Shown here: positions 27,279 through 36,859 of the stretch, one piece after another | Position numbering within the stretch: position 1 is the stretch's first letter | Layout of the letters: every line of letters begins with the position of its first letter | Assembly: GCF_030506285.1 (NCBI RefSeq) | Contig: NZ_CP119422.1 | Span: forward strand, 3,769,501 to 3,833,500 | Source of the DNA: Catalinimonas niigatensis | GTDB lineage: Bacteria > Bacteroidota > Bacteroidia > Cytophagales > Cyclobacteriaceae | DNA: 64,000 bases | Direction of reading: 5' to 3' | Made by a program: the position numbers and the translations under genes | Notes under the pieces: model-generated | Told to the model about the DNA's origin: nothing | Database searches by the model: none | Seen by the model: only the letters and a program-made list of their open reading frames with translations

Positions 27279-28325
27279 TCATAGGCTATTAATAATTTCA
27301 AAGGCTCTTTCAAGAATGGTATCTCTGCCTTCCTGCATATCTTCTTCTCTCATATCCACTTTGATATCAGGAGCTACTCCATCTTCAATGTTTTCACCAC
27401 TTACTGTAGTAGTGACAGTAGAAGAAAAACGATAACGCCAGCCGTTAGGTAATTCGCGGTTGACAGGAAGACCACCACCACCACCTGTACTATCGCCAAT
27501 GACCAGAACATTAGGAAAGTTTTTCATGATCTGTACAAAAAAATTAGTTGCACTGTAGCATGAGCGATTGGTGAGAATGACTACCGGGGCCTGGTATTGA
27601 TATTCACCCTCAGGTTCTACATACTTAGGAATACGTTCTGTAAAGTTGTTATGCTCAGGACCATTTTTGTATTGCCAGTAATGTACTTTTTTCTTTTCAT
27701 CAGCAAAGCGGCCTACAATTTTCTCCACATTACTTATTTTACCTCCTCCATTGTTACGTACATCAATGACCAGCCCTTTTACAATGATTGTATCTCTGTT
27801 GTTAACCACTCTACTGGAATATTTACCAATGATATAATCAACCAAAGACTCGCTTACGTCACTTTCAAAGCTTGGATAATATACATAACCTATAGAATCA
27901 ATGATGCGGTTTCTAAAAGGTCCGGAAATTTCGTAGTCGTCTTTCAGGTAATTTCTCTCTATTATGGAGTAATCAAAATTTTGAGGATAATCCAGATACC
28001 ACTGCCAGTTGCGGGAAAGATCAAAACCTGCCTGAAGATTTACATGGCCATCACGTAGCTCAAAAAGCATATCAGCCAGAACATTGAACAGAGAATCACG
28101 TCGCATTCCATTTTCCACTCTTGGCCTGTTGGCTGCGTATACTTCATCCCAATCAATATTTTTATAATCAAAGAAAGTATAGTTTTCGTCAACAGTAGTC
28201 CACAAAGAATTAAAAACATCGACCGCATTATCTTCATGCTCCTCATTGATCAACACTTCCTCACAGGAAGAGCAAAAAAAACTAATCAGAATAACGGATA
28301 ATATACTTAGAGAGAAAGCTTTCAT
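27279..28325 (-). CDS. S41 family peptidase lipoprotein (C-terminal-processing-protease like)
   Basis: Lipoprotein signal ending C-S-S-C21-E-E. After a tricorn-like N-terminal domain, the S41 protease core shows I-D-V-R-N-N-G-G-G, T-N-R-S-C-Y-S-A-T-N-F-F (nucleophile Ser in the C-Y-S-A segment), G-D-S-T-G-G-G-G-G and a closing E-D-G-V-A-P-D motif. 348 residues; no obvious PDZ domain. Probably an envelope protease of unknown substrate. The next gene downstream is the tRNA on the same strand. Confidence 0.88.
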   Translation of the reverse strand: MKAFSLSILSVILISFFCSSCEEVLINEEHEDNAVDVFNSLWTTVDENYTFFDYKNIDWDEVYAANRPRVENGMRRDSLFNVLADMLFELRDGHVNLQAGFDLSRNWQWYLDYPQNFDYSIIERNYLKDDYEISGPFRNRIIDSIGYVYYPSFESDVSESLVDYIIGKYSSRVVNNRDTIIVKGLVIDVRNNGGGKISNVEKIVGRFADEKKKVHYWQYKNGPEHNNFTERIPKYVEPEGEYQYQAPVVILTNRSCYSATNFFVQIMKNFPNVLVIGDSTGGGGGLPVNRELPNGWRYRFSSTVTTTVSGENIEDGVAPDIKVDMREEDMQEGRDTILERAFEIINSL

Positions 28326-28345
28326 AATGATAAATAATAATTTCC

Positions 28346-29149
28346 TTAGAAATTAAACATGGTAGAGAAGGTAATATTGTGGGAGGCTGACTGTGTAAGC
28401 CGAGGTTCAGTGTATCGCAGATAATTCCACTCGTAGCTTAAGCGAATCCGGTTCGGGTTGTTTTTGAAAAGATATTCCAAAGCAAAAGTATTGCTATAAC
28501 GAAAGAACTTATTGAGAGACACTAGCTTTCCACTTTCTACCAGTTGATTAAAAGTATCATCTCTATCATCATCCAGAAAACCGAAGAAATTGCTGGAGCC
28601 ATAAGAAGGTCGCATGGCAAAAGTAAGAAGAGGTAGGTAAGCTGCTCCCTGAAGCCTGAAGTCTCTGTTCCAAAGTTTAAAATTGTAAACGAGGGAAGTA
28701 TGCGGACTCAAAGATGCATACACACTATTGTTAAAGGAGTTGTTGTTAAAGTCGCGATACTGAAACAAAGTCCAAAGAGAATTAAAAGAACCACCAGCAT
28801 ACCATTCCAAACGATCAGAACCGATATTTTTCACCAGTTTTTCATAACTGTAGTTTCCTTCAAAACGATAATAAGTAAGGTAAGCTAAACTGGTAGAGTT
28901 TGTAAGCTCACCTATGTCAAAACGCAAGTCAAGATGATCCATCATTTGCTCGCTGCGTCTATGATACTGAGCAGCTACAGAACCCGCATAGCCACGATAT
29001 ACAATAGAAGAAAAACTCGGATCATAAGAAGTGGGTGCCGTAAAGCCTGCCCCTATGTTGATGTAACGTAGATATTTGTCTTGTTGCTGCCCCAAACCAT
29101 TAAAGTATAAAGCACAGATGAATAAGAGAGTCAGGTAGGAGCGAAGCAT
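28346..29149 (-). CDS. Hypothetical outer-membrane beta-barrel-like protein
   Basis: I place the start at the ATG at 29149, which gives a signal peptide (L-R-S-Y-L-T-L-L-F-I-C-A-L-Y-F-N-G-L-G-Q) and avoids overlap with lysA; an upstream start at 29173 exists. The mature part has alternating aromatic and polar residues (for example R-F-E-G-N-Y-S-Y, L-R-L-S-Y-E-W-N-Y-L-R-Y) and ends in F-N-F, as expected of an outer-membrane barrel. About 267 residues; no recognised family. It lies 7 bp after lysA and 20 bp before the S41 gene, suggesting one minus-strand transcript. Confidence 0.72.
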   Translation of the reverse strand: MLRSYLTLLFICALYFNGLGQQQDKYLRYINIGAGFTAPTSYDPSFSSIVYRGYAGSVAAQYHRRSEQMMDHLDLRFDIGELTNSTSLAYLTYYRFEGNYSYEKLVKNIGSDRLEWYAGGSFNSLWTLFQYRDFNNNSFNNSVYASLSPHTSLVYNFKLWNRDFRLQGAAYLPLLTFAMRPSYGSSNFFGFLDDDRDDTFNQLVESGKLVSLNKFFRYSNTFALEYLFKNNPNRIRLSYEWNYLRYTEPRLTQSASHNITFSTMFNF

Positions 29150-29156
29150 TATAATA

Positions 29157-30416
29157 TTATAAATCAATGACAATTTGGTTTTTTAAAAGATCACTAAAAG
29201 TCTCACGCTGACGAATCAATTGAGCTTTGCCCTGATAAATCATTACTTCCGCAGGACGTAAGCGCGAGTTATAGTTAGAAGCCATGCTATATCCATAAGC
29301 ACCAGCATTTTTGATAGACAAAATATCTCCGGCCCTTACTTCACTGAGTTCACGGTCACTACCAAAAGTATCTGTTTCGCAGATATAGCCTACTACATGG
29401 TACTTCATTTTGAGACCATCTGGATTAGAAATATTCTCAATATGTTGGTAAGCATCATAAAACATAGGGCGGATCAGATGATTAAAGCCAGAATCCAAAC
29501 CTACAAAAGTGACTACTGGATTCTTTTTCACTACGTTTACTTTAGCTAAAAACTGTCCTGCTTCACTCACAATGATCTTGCCGGGTTCCAGCCACATCTC
29601 CAAAGATTTTCCATATTCCTGGCAAAACTGAAGAAAAGCACCCTGTAGGCGTTCTGCAAGTTCTTCCAAATTGGTAGCTTTATCACTCTGATGATAATTG
29701 ATTTTAAAACCACTTCCAAAATCGATAAAGCGGAGATTGGAAAAATGCTTGGCTACTTTAAACACTACCTCAGCACTCATCAGAAATACATCCACATCAG
29801 TAATGTCTGAACCTGTATGTACATGTACTCCACTGATGTCAATATTATATTTTTCAACGATAGTAACCAGTTCACGAACCTGAAGTGCCGAAATACCAAA
29901 TTTGGAAAAACTATGGCCTACCGAAATTTTGGTATTACCGCCGGCCATAATATTGGGATTGATACGTACGCAACAGGGAACAGTTTTTCCATAAGTTTTG
30001 CCAAACTGTTCTAAGGTGGGAAGGTTGTCAATATTAATTGCTACACCTAATTCTACTGCATTTTGTATCTCTTCAAAGCTTACACAGTTGGGTGTATAGG
30101 AAATCTCATGAGGGGAGAAACCCGCTTTGATTCCCAAATGAGCTTCCTCAATGGAAACTACGTCCAGCCCAATTCCCTGAGCATTGACAAGCTTCAACAC
30201 GGAAAGGTTAGTCAGAGATTTGGCTGCATATTTAAGTTGTATTGGTACATCTGAGAAAAGATTACGTAACATATTGATTTGCTGCACAATTTTATCAGCA
30301 TCGTATACATAAAGGGGAGTACCAAACTCTTTGCATACATCAAGCAAATCAATGCCCTGAATGGTATTCAATGTTAGAGGCGTTTTATTGTGAAAAGTAT
30401 CAGTAAATGTTTCCAT
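29157..30416 (-). CDS. lysA: Diaminopimelate decarboxylase
   Basis: PLP-dependent decarboxylation of meso-diaminopimelate to L-lysine, the last step of lysine synthesis. Fold-type III motifs: L-K-Y-A-A-K-S-L (PLP lysine), G-L-D-V-V-S, H-V-H-T-G-S-D, W-L-E-P-G-K, and the second-domain C-E-T-D-T-F and G-A-Y-G-Y-S-M-A-S-N-Y-N-S-R. 419 residues is typical. First gene of a probable lysA / barrel protein / S41 protease transcript; divergent from the MutS-like gene. Confidence 0.95.
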   Translation of the reverse strand: METFTDTFHNKTPLTLNTIQGIDLLDVCKEFGTPLYVYDADKIVQQINMLRNLFSDVPIQLKYAAKSLTNLSVLKLVNAQGIGLDVVSIEEAHLGIKAGFSPHEISYTPNCVSFEEIQNAVELGVAINIDNLPTLEQFGKTYGKTVPCCVRINPNIMAGGNTKISVGHSFSKFGISALQVRELVTIVEKYNIDISGVHVHTGSDITDVDVFLMSAEVVFKVAKHFSNLRFIDFGSGFKINYHQSDKATNLEELAERLQGAFLQFCQEYGKSLEMWLEPGKIIVSEAGQFLAKVNVVKKNPVVTFVGLDSGFNHLIRPMFYDAYQHIENISNPDGLKMKYHVVGYICETDTFGSDRELSEVRAGDILSIKNAGAYGYSMASNYNSRLRPAEVMIYQGKAQLIRQRETFSDLLKNQIVIDL

Positions 30417-30527
30417 AACTTATATAAATAACAAATATAGAAGAAGAAAGGCGAAAAGGTTTTATGATTGAGAAACAATCTTCAATATTTACGTTCAAAT
30501 AGATGCTTAACAGAAGCTAAGTTTACT

Positions 30528-32330
30528 ATGAATCAAATCATATACTCTACTTACGAGGAAAGAATACAGAAATTTAAAAAGAAAGCCACTGAATATGCCG
30601 TTCAGCATAGCCGTCTTTCCTGGATACGCACATTGATATTTCTATTTTTCTTGATAGGGATCGTCTACTTCGCCAACCAACAAAACGGAGATGCACTTTT
30701 TACTACCATACTGATTTTTGTAATTGCGTTTCCTTTTCTTGTGAAATATCATAATCAATTAAAGAAGAAAAGGTTTCACGTAGATAGTCTGCTAAATATT
30801 AATGAAGAAGAAATCGCCCGTCTTGCCGGTAAGCTTAAAGGAATGGAAGGCGGAGAAAATTTTATCGACTTACAACACCCGTATCTGGGAGATCTGGATG
30901 TATTTGGTGAACACTCATTGTATCAACTTATCAATCGGACAAGTACCTACAAAGGTAAAACAATGCTGGCCCAGTGGCTAAAGTATCCTGCCAGGAGAGA
31001 GGAAATACTAAGCCGGCAAGAAGCAGTACAGGAACTTAAGCAGGAACTGGAGTGGCGTCAGGATTTTAAGGCCTACGGCAGCGTAGCCAAAGAGAATGAA
31101 GAAGATACAGATACACTACTCCACTGGGTAGAAGAACCAGTAGCTTTGGAAAAGCGGAAACTTTATAGGTTGGCCATGTTCATCATGCCGCTCATTGCCC
31201 TGTCAGGAATTATCATGTATTTCTTCGCGGATGGAAATGCCTATTGGCCCATCAGTGCAATCTTTATTAATGGTATCATTTTGTGGTCAACCGCCGAAAA
31301 ATCTAGTCTGACACATAGAAAAACTTTCAGGAGCATCGGAGCACTTCAGGCCTATCGTGCCATGATCAGAAAAGTAGAGTCTACGGATTTTAAACACATT
31401 CGCCTGCAAAAATTAAAAGCACACCTCGAGCACGAAGGAATTCAGGCTTCAAAAGAAATCAGCAAACTGGAGTACATTCTGGATAATTTTAATGCCAGAG
31501 CGAATATCTTTTATCATATCTTCAATATTGTTCTTTTGCTGGATGTATACTGGTTGCTGAGAGCAGACCAGTGGAAAACCAATCTGAAAGGAGATATTGG
31601 CCGCTGGTTTGACAGCATCAGTGAACTGGAAGTACTCAACAGCATTGCAGGATTTGCCTTTTCTCATCCTGAATATATTTTTCCGCAAATTGAAGAAGGA
31701 CAATATGTGTTTGAGGCTGAAGCGCTAGGGCATTGCCTGATCAGCGCAAAAAACAGAGTAGATAACGATTTCAGTATGCAGGGAAAAGGGACAGTCTGCA
31801 TCATCACCGGTTCCAACATGTCGGGGAAGAGTACCTTTCTGAGAACTGTAGGAGTTAATATAGTTTTAGCGTTGATGGGGGCACCAGTATGTGCCAAAAA
31901 AATGAACACCTCGGTGATGCAGGTATTTACCAGCATGCGTACCCAAGATTCGCTGGAGGAGAGTGTTTCTTCTTTTTATGCCGAACTTAAGCGCCTCAAG
32001 CAACTGCTTCAGATGCTGGAAACTCCACAGCTTCCAGTGATGTTTATGTTGGATGAAATTCTAAAAGGAACAAATTCACAGGATCGCCACAATGGAGCTG
32101 CCTCATTGATCAAACAGCTGAGTAAGCTTCCTGCTTTCGGTTTTGTATCTACCCATGATCTTGAGCTGGGAAGAATGGAAGAAGTGCTGAGTAGCGTCAT
32201 CAATTATAGCTTTACCAGCAGCATTGAGCAGGACGAGATTTATTTTGACTATACCATTCACAAGGGTATCTGCAAGAGCTTCAATGCCAGCAAGCTGATG
32301 GCCAAGATGGGCATTGCGATGGAGGAGTAG
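30528..32330 (+). CDS. Membrane-bound MutS-related ATPase
   Basis: Start taken at the ATG at 30528 (M-N-Q-I-I-Y-S); an in-frame TTG at 30468 is less likely. The N-terminal third has two pairs of hydrophobic helices (about 28-66 and 214-254). The C-terminal domain is a MutS ATPase: Walker A T-G-S-N-M-S-G-K-S-T, S-M-R-T-Q-D-S-L signature, L-D-E-I-L-K-G-T-N Walker B and S-T-H-D switch. The mismatch-recognition domain and the Smr nuclease of MutS2 are absent. So it is not classical MutS and its role in repair is unproven; families like this occur in Bacteroidota. Confidence 0.85.
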   Translation: MNQIIYSTYEERIQKFKKKATEYAVQHSRLSWIRTLIFLFFLIGIVYFANQQNGDALFTTILIFVIAFPFLVKYHNQLKKKRFHVDSLLNINEEEIARLAGKLKGMEGGENFIDLQHPYLGDLDVFGEHSLYQLINRTSTYKGKTMLAQWLKYPARREEILSRQEAVQELKQELEWRQDFKAYGSVAKENEEDTDTLLHWVEEPVALEKRKLYRLAMFIMPLIALSGIIMYFFADGNAYWPISAIFINGIILWSTAEKSSLTHRKTFRSIGALQAYRAMIRKVESTDFKHIRLQKLKAHLEHEGIQASKEISKLEYILDNFNARANIFYHIFNIVLLLDVYWLLRADQWKTNLKGDIGRWFDSISELEVLNSIAGFAFSHPEYIFPQIEEGQYVFEAEALGHCLISAKNRVDNDFSMQGKGTVCIITGSNMSGKSTFLRTVGVNIVLALMGAPVCAKKMNTSVMQVFTSMRTQDSLEESVSSFYAELKRLKQLLQMLETPQLPVMFMLDEILKGTNSQDRHNGAASLIKQLSKLPAFGFVSTHDLELGRMEEVLSSVINYSFTSSIEQDEIYFDYTIHKGICKSFNASKLMAKMGIAMEE

Positions 32331-32423
32331 CTATTTGTTTGCGATGGCATGATAGCTCAAATATGACGAGCGAGTTCCTGACCATACCATCATCATACTG
32401 GGATGGAAATGTATTCCTTTACG

Positions 32424-33866
32424 CTATTCAAGCTCTTCGGGATAAGCGGAATATAGCGTTTGCTGCATTTGTTTTATGATGCTTTCATTCTCTGCTTTTT
32501 CAGCAATATTATAATTTTCCAGGGAGTCAGTACGATGGTCATAGAGCATACGCGCATAAATTTTGCCTTGAGCATTGCTCCATTCTGTATAGCGATAGTC
32601 ATCATTTTTTATCGTATATCCATCATGAAATTTGCTAATGGTGTGGGTTTTCCAGGACTGCTCAGGTTGGGTGAGTAAGGGGACAAAACTACTTCCCTGA
32701 AGATGGTGGGGCACCGAAATGCCCGCCAATTCACAAAGGGAAGGATAAATATCTACAAATTCAGTGAGCGCGTTGGTGGTTTGTCCACCTTCAATTTCAG
32801 GGACTTTAATCATCAAAGGGGCTCTCAAAGAAGTCTCAAAATTGGCATGTTTACACCATAGTCCATGCTCACGCAGATTCCATCCATGATCACCCCAAAG
32901 AACAACAATGGTATTATCTGCCAACCCCAGATCATCAAGGGCCTGAAGCACTTTACCAATTTGTGCATCGGTATAGCTAATGCAGGCGTAATAACCATGA
33001 ACCAGCTTTTTGGCTTTATCATCACTCAAGGGGCCTTTTGCAGGAATATCAGCATAGTTGCGCAGTTCTCCCCAATTGTGCATGGCTGCATCAGGTGCAT
33101 GTTCAGGCCTAAAATTATTCTCAGCCGGACTGATGGTTTGTTCATCGTACAAATCCCAGTATTTTTTGGGTGCGTTAAAAGGGAGGTGAGGCTTGAGGAA
33201 GCCTGCTGCCAGAAAAAAAGGTTGATCTTTATGCGCTAACTTTTTTAGATCTTCAATGGTCTTTTGTGCCGTTTTTCCATCAAAATAAGCCTCATCTGCT
33301 ACCTCAGCAATTTCAAAGGAACGGCCATTACCACCCTTATTTTGAGCAGACATAGCTATGTTTTCTTCTAGTACATAGTCTCGCCAGTTGGTGCCACTTT
33401 CATTGGGATGCCAGGGTGCTTCGCTCCAGCCTTCTTTCATATCATCCAGATGATGAAATATTTTTCCATTAGAAATGGTATAATAACCATGATCTTTCAG
33501 ATGTTGGGGGAGGGTAAGTGCCTGGGGAGCATCTTCATCCACGCGGGTGGCATAATCTATGAAGCGAGTGCGGGTAGGACGAAAGCCAGTCAACAAGCTG
33601 GCTCGGGATGCACCACAGACCGGAACCTGGCAATAAGCCCGGTTGAACACCAGGCTCTCTGCAGCTAATTGATCTATATGAGGAGAAATAATTTGTGATT
33701 TTCCGTAGCAGTTTAGTTCTGGCCTTAAATCATCCACTGCTATAAAAAGTATGTTGGGTTTGGGCATTTCCAGCATTTGCTCAGAGCGATAGGCCTGTGA
33801 GCGACAGCCTAAAATTGATAAAGAAAGGAAAGAGAGAAAGAGTAATCTGTTCAGGTGGCTTCGCAT
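32424..33866 (-). CDS. Sulfatase lipoprotein, iduronate-2-sulfatase-like
   Basis: I choose the ATG at 33866, which gives a lipoprotein signal (S-I-L-G-C21); an ORF extension to 33968 would overlap purK. Metal-binding V-D-D-L-R-P-E lies near 44-50, and the sulfatase signature C84-GAS-R88 carries the Cys converted to formylglycine. W-G-D-H-G-W and K-H-x-N-F-E segments fit iduronate-2-sulfatase-type enzymes acting on sulfated sugars. About 480 residues. No polysaccharide-utilisation genes are next to it, so the natural substrate is open. Confidence 0.9.
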   Translation of the reverse strand: MRSHLNRLLFLSFLSLSILGCRSQAYRSEQMLEMPKPNILFIAVDDLRPELNCYGKSQIISPHIDQLAAESLVFNRAYCQVPVCGASRASLLTGFRPTRTRFIDYATRVDEDAPQALTLPQHLKDHGYYTISNGKIFHHLDDMKEGWSEAPWHPNESGTNWRDYVLEENIAMSAQNKGGNGRSFEIAEVADEAYFDGKTAQKTIEDLKKLAHKDQPFFLAAGFLKPHLPFNAPKKYWDLYDEQTISPAENNFRPEHAPDAAMHNWGELRNYADIPAKGPLSDDKAKKLVHGYYACISYTDAQIGKVLQALDDLGLADNTIVVLWGDHGWNLREHGLWCKHANFETSLRAPLMIKVPEIEGGQTTNALTEFVDIYPSLCELAGISVPHHLQGSSFVPLLTQPEQSWKTHTISKFHDGYTIKNDDYRYTEWSNAQGKIYARMLYDHRTDSLENYNIAEKAENESIIKQMQQTLYSAYPEELE

Positions 33867-33955
33867 GGAATAAAGGGTTTGAAACTTATACCGCAAAAGA
33901 AGCATCTCTTGAGGATAAGCTTTAACTTTGTCATCTAATCTATAAAAATTAAAAA

Positions 33956-35098
33956 ATGTCAGCAGCATTTTATCAAAATTTTAAACTTGGCGTATTAGGA
34001 GGAGGGCAGCTAGGCCGCATGTTGATACAGTCAGCCATTGACTTTAACCTGGATGTGTGGATACTGGACCCGGATGAAAATGCACCCTGCAAAAACATTG
34101 CAACCCAATTTATACAGGGTTCGCTCACAGATTTTGATACGGTTTATGCTTTTGGAAAAAAGTGCGACTTAATCACTATTGAGATAGAAAATGTGAACAC
34201 AGCAGCACTGAAAAAACTCAAAGAGGAAGGTATAGAGGTATATCCTGAACCACAAATTATAGAATTGATACAGGATAAGCGTGAGCAAAAAACTTTTTAT
34301 AAAAATCATCAGATTCCTACAGCAGACTTTGTACTCACGGAAAATCGGGAAGATGTACGAAAATATATTACGATGCTCCCCGCAGTGCATAAATTGGGAA
34401 AAGAAGGCTATGATGGCCGAGGCGTTCAAAAGATCACTACTTCTCAGGAGTTAGAAAAAGCTTTTGATGCCCCTGGGCTGCTGGAAAAACTCATTGACTT
34501 TGAAAAAGAGCTTGCGGTGATTGTGGCACGGAACGCAGCAGGTGAAATGAGTACCTTTCCTGTGGTTGAGTTGGTCTTTCATCCTGAACATAATCTGGTG
34601 GAGTATCTGTTTGCTCCAGCCCGTATCAGTGAGCAAATGGCCCGGGATGCAGATAGCCTTGCCAAAAAGGTGATTGAAAAGTTAGGAATGACCGGCTTAT
34701 TGGCAGTAGAAATGTTTCTGACCAAAGATGGTAATTTATTGGTCAATGAAATTGCACCCCGTACCCATAATAGTGGTCATCATAGTATTGAAGCCAATAT
34801 AACCTCACAGTTTGAACAGCATCTGAGAGCGATTCTGAATATGCCTTTAGGTTCTACTGCTACCAAAATTCCCGCTGCCATGGTAAACCTGTTGGGAGAA
34901 GATGGTTATACAGGTTTGGCTAAACTGGAAGGCTTGGAAGATGTACTGGCGATAGAAGGTGCTAAAGTTCATTTGTATGGGAAAAAACTGACCAAGCCTT
35001 TCCGTAAAATGGGACATATTACAATCGTAGATCAGGATCTAAATCGTTTGAAAGAGAAAGTACAGCAAGCCAAACAAACTTTAAAAATCAAAGCATGA
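33956..35098 (+). CDS. purK: N5-carboxyaminoimidazole ribonucleotide synthase
   Basis: ATP-grasp enzyme of purine synthesis that carboxylates AIR to N5-CAIR. N-terminal [15 protein letters not shown]-grasp segments [11 protein letters not shown] and [10 protein letters not shown], then [14 protein letters not shown]. 380 residues. Its stop overlaps the purE start by 4 bp (ATGA), so translation is coupled. Confidence 0.96.
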   Translation: MSAAFYQNFKLGVLGGGQLGRMLIQSAIDFNLDVWILDPDENAPCKNIATQFIQGSLTDFDTVYAFGKKCDLITIEIENVNTAALKKLKEEGIEVYPEPQIIELIQDKREQKTFYKNHQIPTADFVLTENREDVRKYITMLPAVHKLGKEGYDGRGVQKITTSQELEKAFDAPGLLEKLIDFEKELAVIVARNAAGEMSTFPVVELVFHPEHNLVEYLFAPARISEQMARDADSLAKKVIEKLGMTGLLAVEMFLTKDGNLLVNEIAPRTHNSGHHSIEANITSQFEQHLRAILNMPLGSTATKIPAAMVNLLGEDGYTGLAKLEGLEDVLAIEGAKVHLYGKKLTKPFRKMGHITIVDQDLNRLKEKVQQAKQTLKIKA

Positions 35099-35625
35099 GC
35101 AAAGCCAAAGTCGGAATCATCATGGGCAGCAAATCAGATTTACCAGTGATGATAGAAGCCGCCAACCTATTAGAAGAACTTGAAATACCTTTTGAGTTAA
35201 CCATTGTATCCGCGCATCGCACTCCACAGCGGATGATGGATTATGCTGAGCAGGCAAAAGAAAAAGGACTAAAAGTGATTATCGCAGGGGCCGGAGGGGC
35301 CGCACACCTTCCAGGAATGGTAGCCTCCATTACTGTTTTGCCGGTCATTGGTGTGCCGGTAAAATCCAGCAATTCTATTGATGGCTGGGATTCTGTATTG
35401 TCTATTTTACAAATGCCTGCTGGCGTTCCTGTTGCCACTGTAGCATTGAATGGAGCAAAGAATGCTGGAATTCTGGCTGCTCAGATCTTAGGTACAAGTG
35501 ACAGAAAAATAAGCGTACGGCTTCAAAATTATAAAAATGAACTTCGTGAGAAGGTAGAAGAAGTGGCTCAGAAAATAGAAGAACAGGGCTACAAAAGCGG
35601 TAAAATAGGATTTGGGAATAATTGA
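35095..35625 (+). CDS. purE: N5-carboxyaminoimidazole ribonucleotide mutase
   Basis: Converts N5-CAIR to CAIR, the step after PurK. Class I PurE signatures: [15 protein letters not shown] and [11 protein letters not shown]. 176 residues. Second gene of the purK-purE pair, overlapping purK by 4 bp. The 160-bp gap to the convergent VWA gene shows no clear terminator. Confidence 0.96.
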   Translation: MSKAKVGIIMGSKSDLPVMIEAANLLEELEIPFELTIVSAHRTPQRMMDYAEQAKEKGLKVIIAGAGGAAHLPGMVASITVLPVIGVPVKSSNSIDGWDSVLSILQMPAGVPVATVALNGAKNAGILAAQILGTSDRKISVRLQNYKNELREKVEEVAQKIEEQGYKSGKIGFGNN

Positions 35626-35785
35626 ACGTTTGTTCAACACTTTTGATAAAATCTTTATTTAAGCAGCGAACTCATCCTATAAAATGGAAGTTCGAGATGA
35701 TGTCAGATAAATTTTCATCTAGAGAGTTTACTGAATAAAAGTCAAAATCAAAGCTACAATAATCTCAGAGAAGAAGTGTTAGTTC

Positions 35786-36859
35786 CTAATCCGTCAGTAC
35801 ATTACTTACAAAAGTAGATTTGAGCATAAGCCAGAGCAAGAAGAAGCCAATAGCCCAGGAAAGGTATATCCAATAAAAATCCGTAGTATCTTTATAGCGG
35901 GTTTCTTTAATTTCTGCTTTTTCATAAGTATCAATCAAAGAAAATACTTCTTCCAGCGCTTCCCGGTTAGAGGCACGAAAAAACTGTCCTTCACCGATAC
36001 GGGCAATTTCCCTAAGGGTAGTTTCATCCAGTGAGTTATCCACGTAGCGAGTATTGCCAAAGAAATCCTTACCAAAAGGCACCTTGCCTTCTTTACCTAT
36101 AGCAATAGAATATATTTTGATACTATAAGCACTCGCCAGTTCAGCAGCAGTGATAGGATCAAGGTTACCGGCAGTATTGTCTCCATCACTAAGCAGGACC
36201 ATCACTTTGGAAGCACTCCCTTGTCGTTCCGAACCCTCATTGCCTTCTTCCACATCACGCATGCGGTTGGTAGCTACTGCCAAAGCACTACCAATGGCAG
36301 TACCCCGGCTTTCTATCAGGCTGAAGTCAATGTCATCAATAAATTTGTACAACAACTCATAATCAGTGGTGAGAGGGGAGAGGGAGTAAGCCTCACCAGA
36401 GAAAATGACCAAACCAATACGGTCTTGCATACGGCCTGCAACAAAATTGCGGGCTACTTCTTTGGCTGCCTGCAGGCGATTGGGAGTGAAATCCTCGATC
36501 CGCATAGACTCTGAGATATCAAGTACCAACATAATATCTATTCCCTCACTCCATTGCTCTACCTGCTCATTGGACTTCTGAGGACGAGATAATGCCAGCA
36601 ATAATAGAGCGCTTACAATGGCGATAAGGAGGTTAGGGATCAGGCGCAGATAAGTAACGGGGCTTTGCTTGAGCGCACGTTTGGGAAAAGCAATAGGAAG
36701 CTTTTGCTTGGAGCGCATCCCTACCAACCAGCGAATGATAAAAAACAATAGAATTAGCGGTAGTAAGTACAGAAAAAAGGGATACTGGTACTCAAAATTT
36801 GAGAATACAGCAGGTTGGAACCAGTCCAGTGAAAACCAGCTTTCGTTTTCAATCGGCAT
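35786..36859 (-). CDS. VWA-domain membrane protein, BatA-like
   Basis: Two N-terminal hydrophobic helices (about 25-45 and 72-92), a periplasmic von Willebrand A domain with an intact MIDAS (D-I-S-E-S, T-T-D and S-D-G-D), and a final helix near 325-345. This is the layout of BatA of the Bacteroides aerotolerance locus. It is the last of three minus-strand genes whose ends overlap: DUF58 protein, BatD-like protein, VWA protein. BatB, BatC and MoxR are not adjacent. Confidence 0.85.
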   Translation of the reverse strand: MPIENESWFSLDWFQPAVFSNFEYQYPFFLYLLPLILLFFIIRWLVGMRSKQKLPIAFPKRALKQSPVTYLRLIPNLLIAIVSALLLLALSRPQKSNEQVEQWSEGIDIMLVLDISESMRIEDFTPNRLQAAKEVARNFVAGRMQDRIGLVIFSGEAYSLSPLTTDYELLYKFIDDIDFSLIESRGTAIGSALAVATNRMRDVEEGNEGSERQGSASKVMVLLSDGDNTAGNLDPITAAELASAYSIKIYSIAIGKEGKVPFGKDFFGNTRYVDNSLDETTLREIARIGEGQFFRASNREALEEVFSLIDTYEKAEIKETRYKDTTDFYWIYLSWAIGFFLLWLMLKSTFVSNVLTD

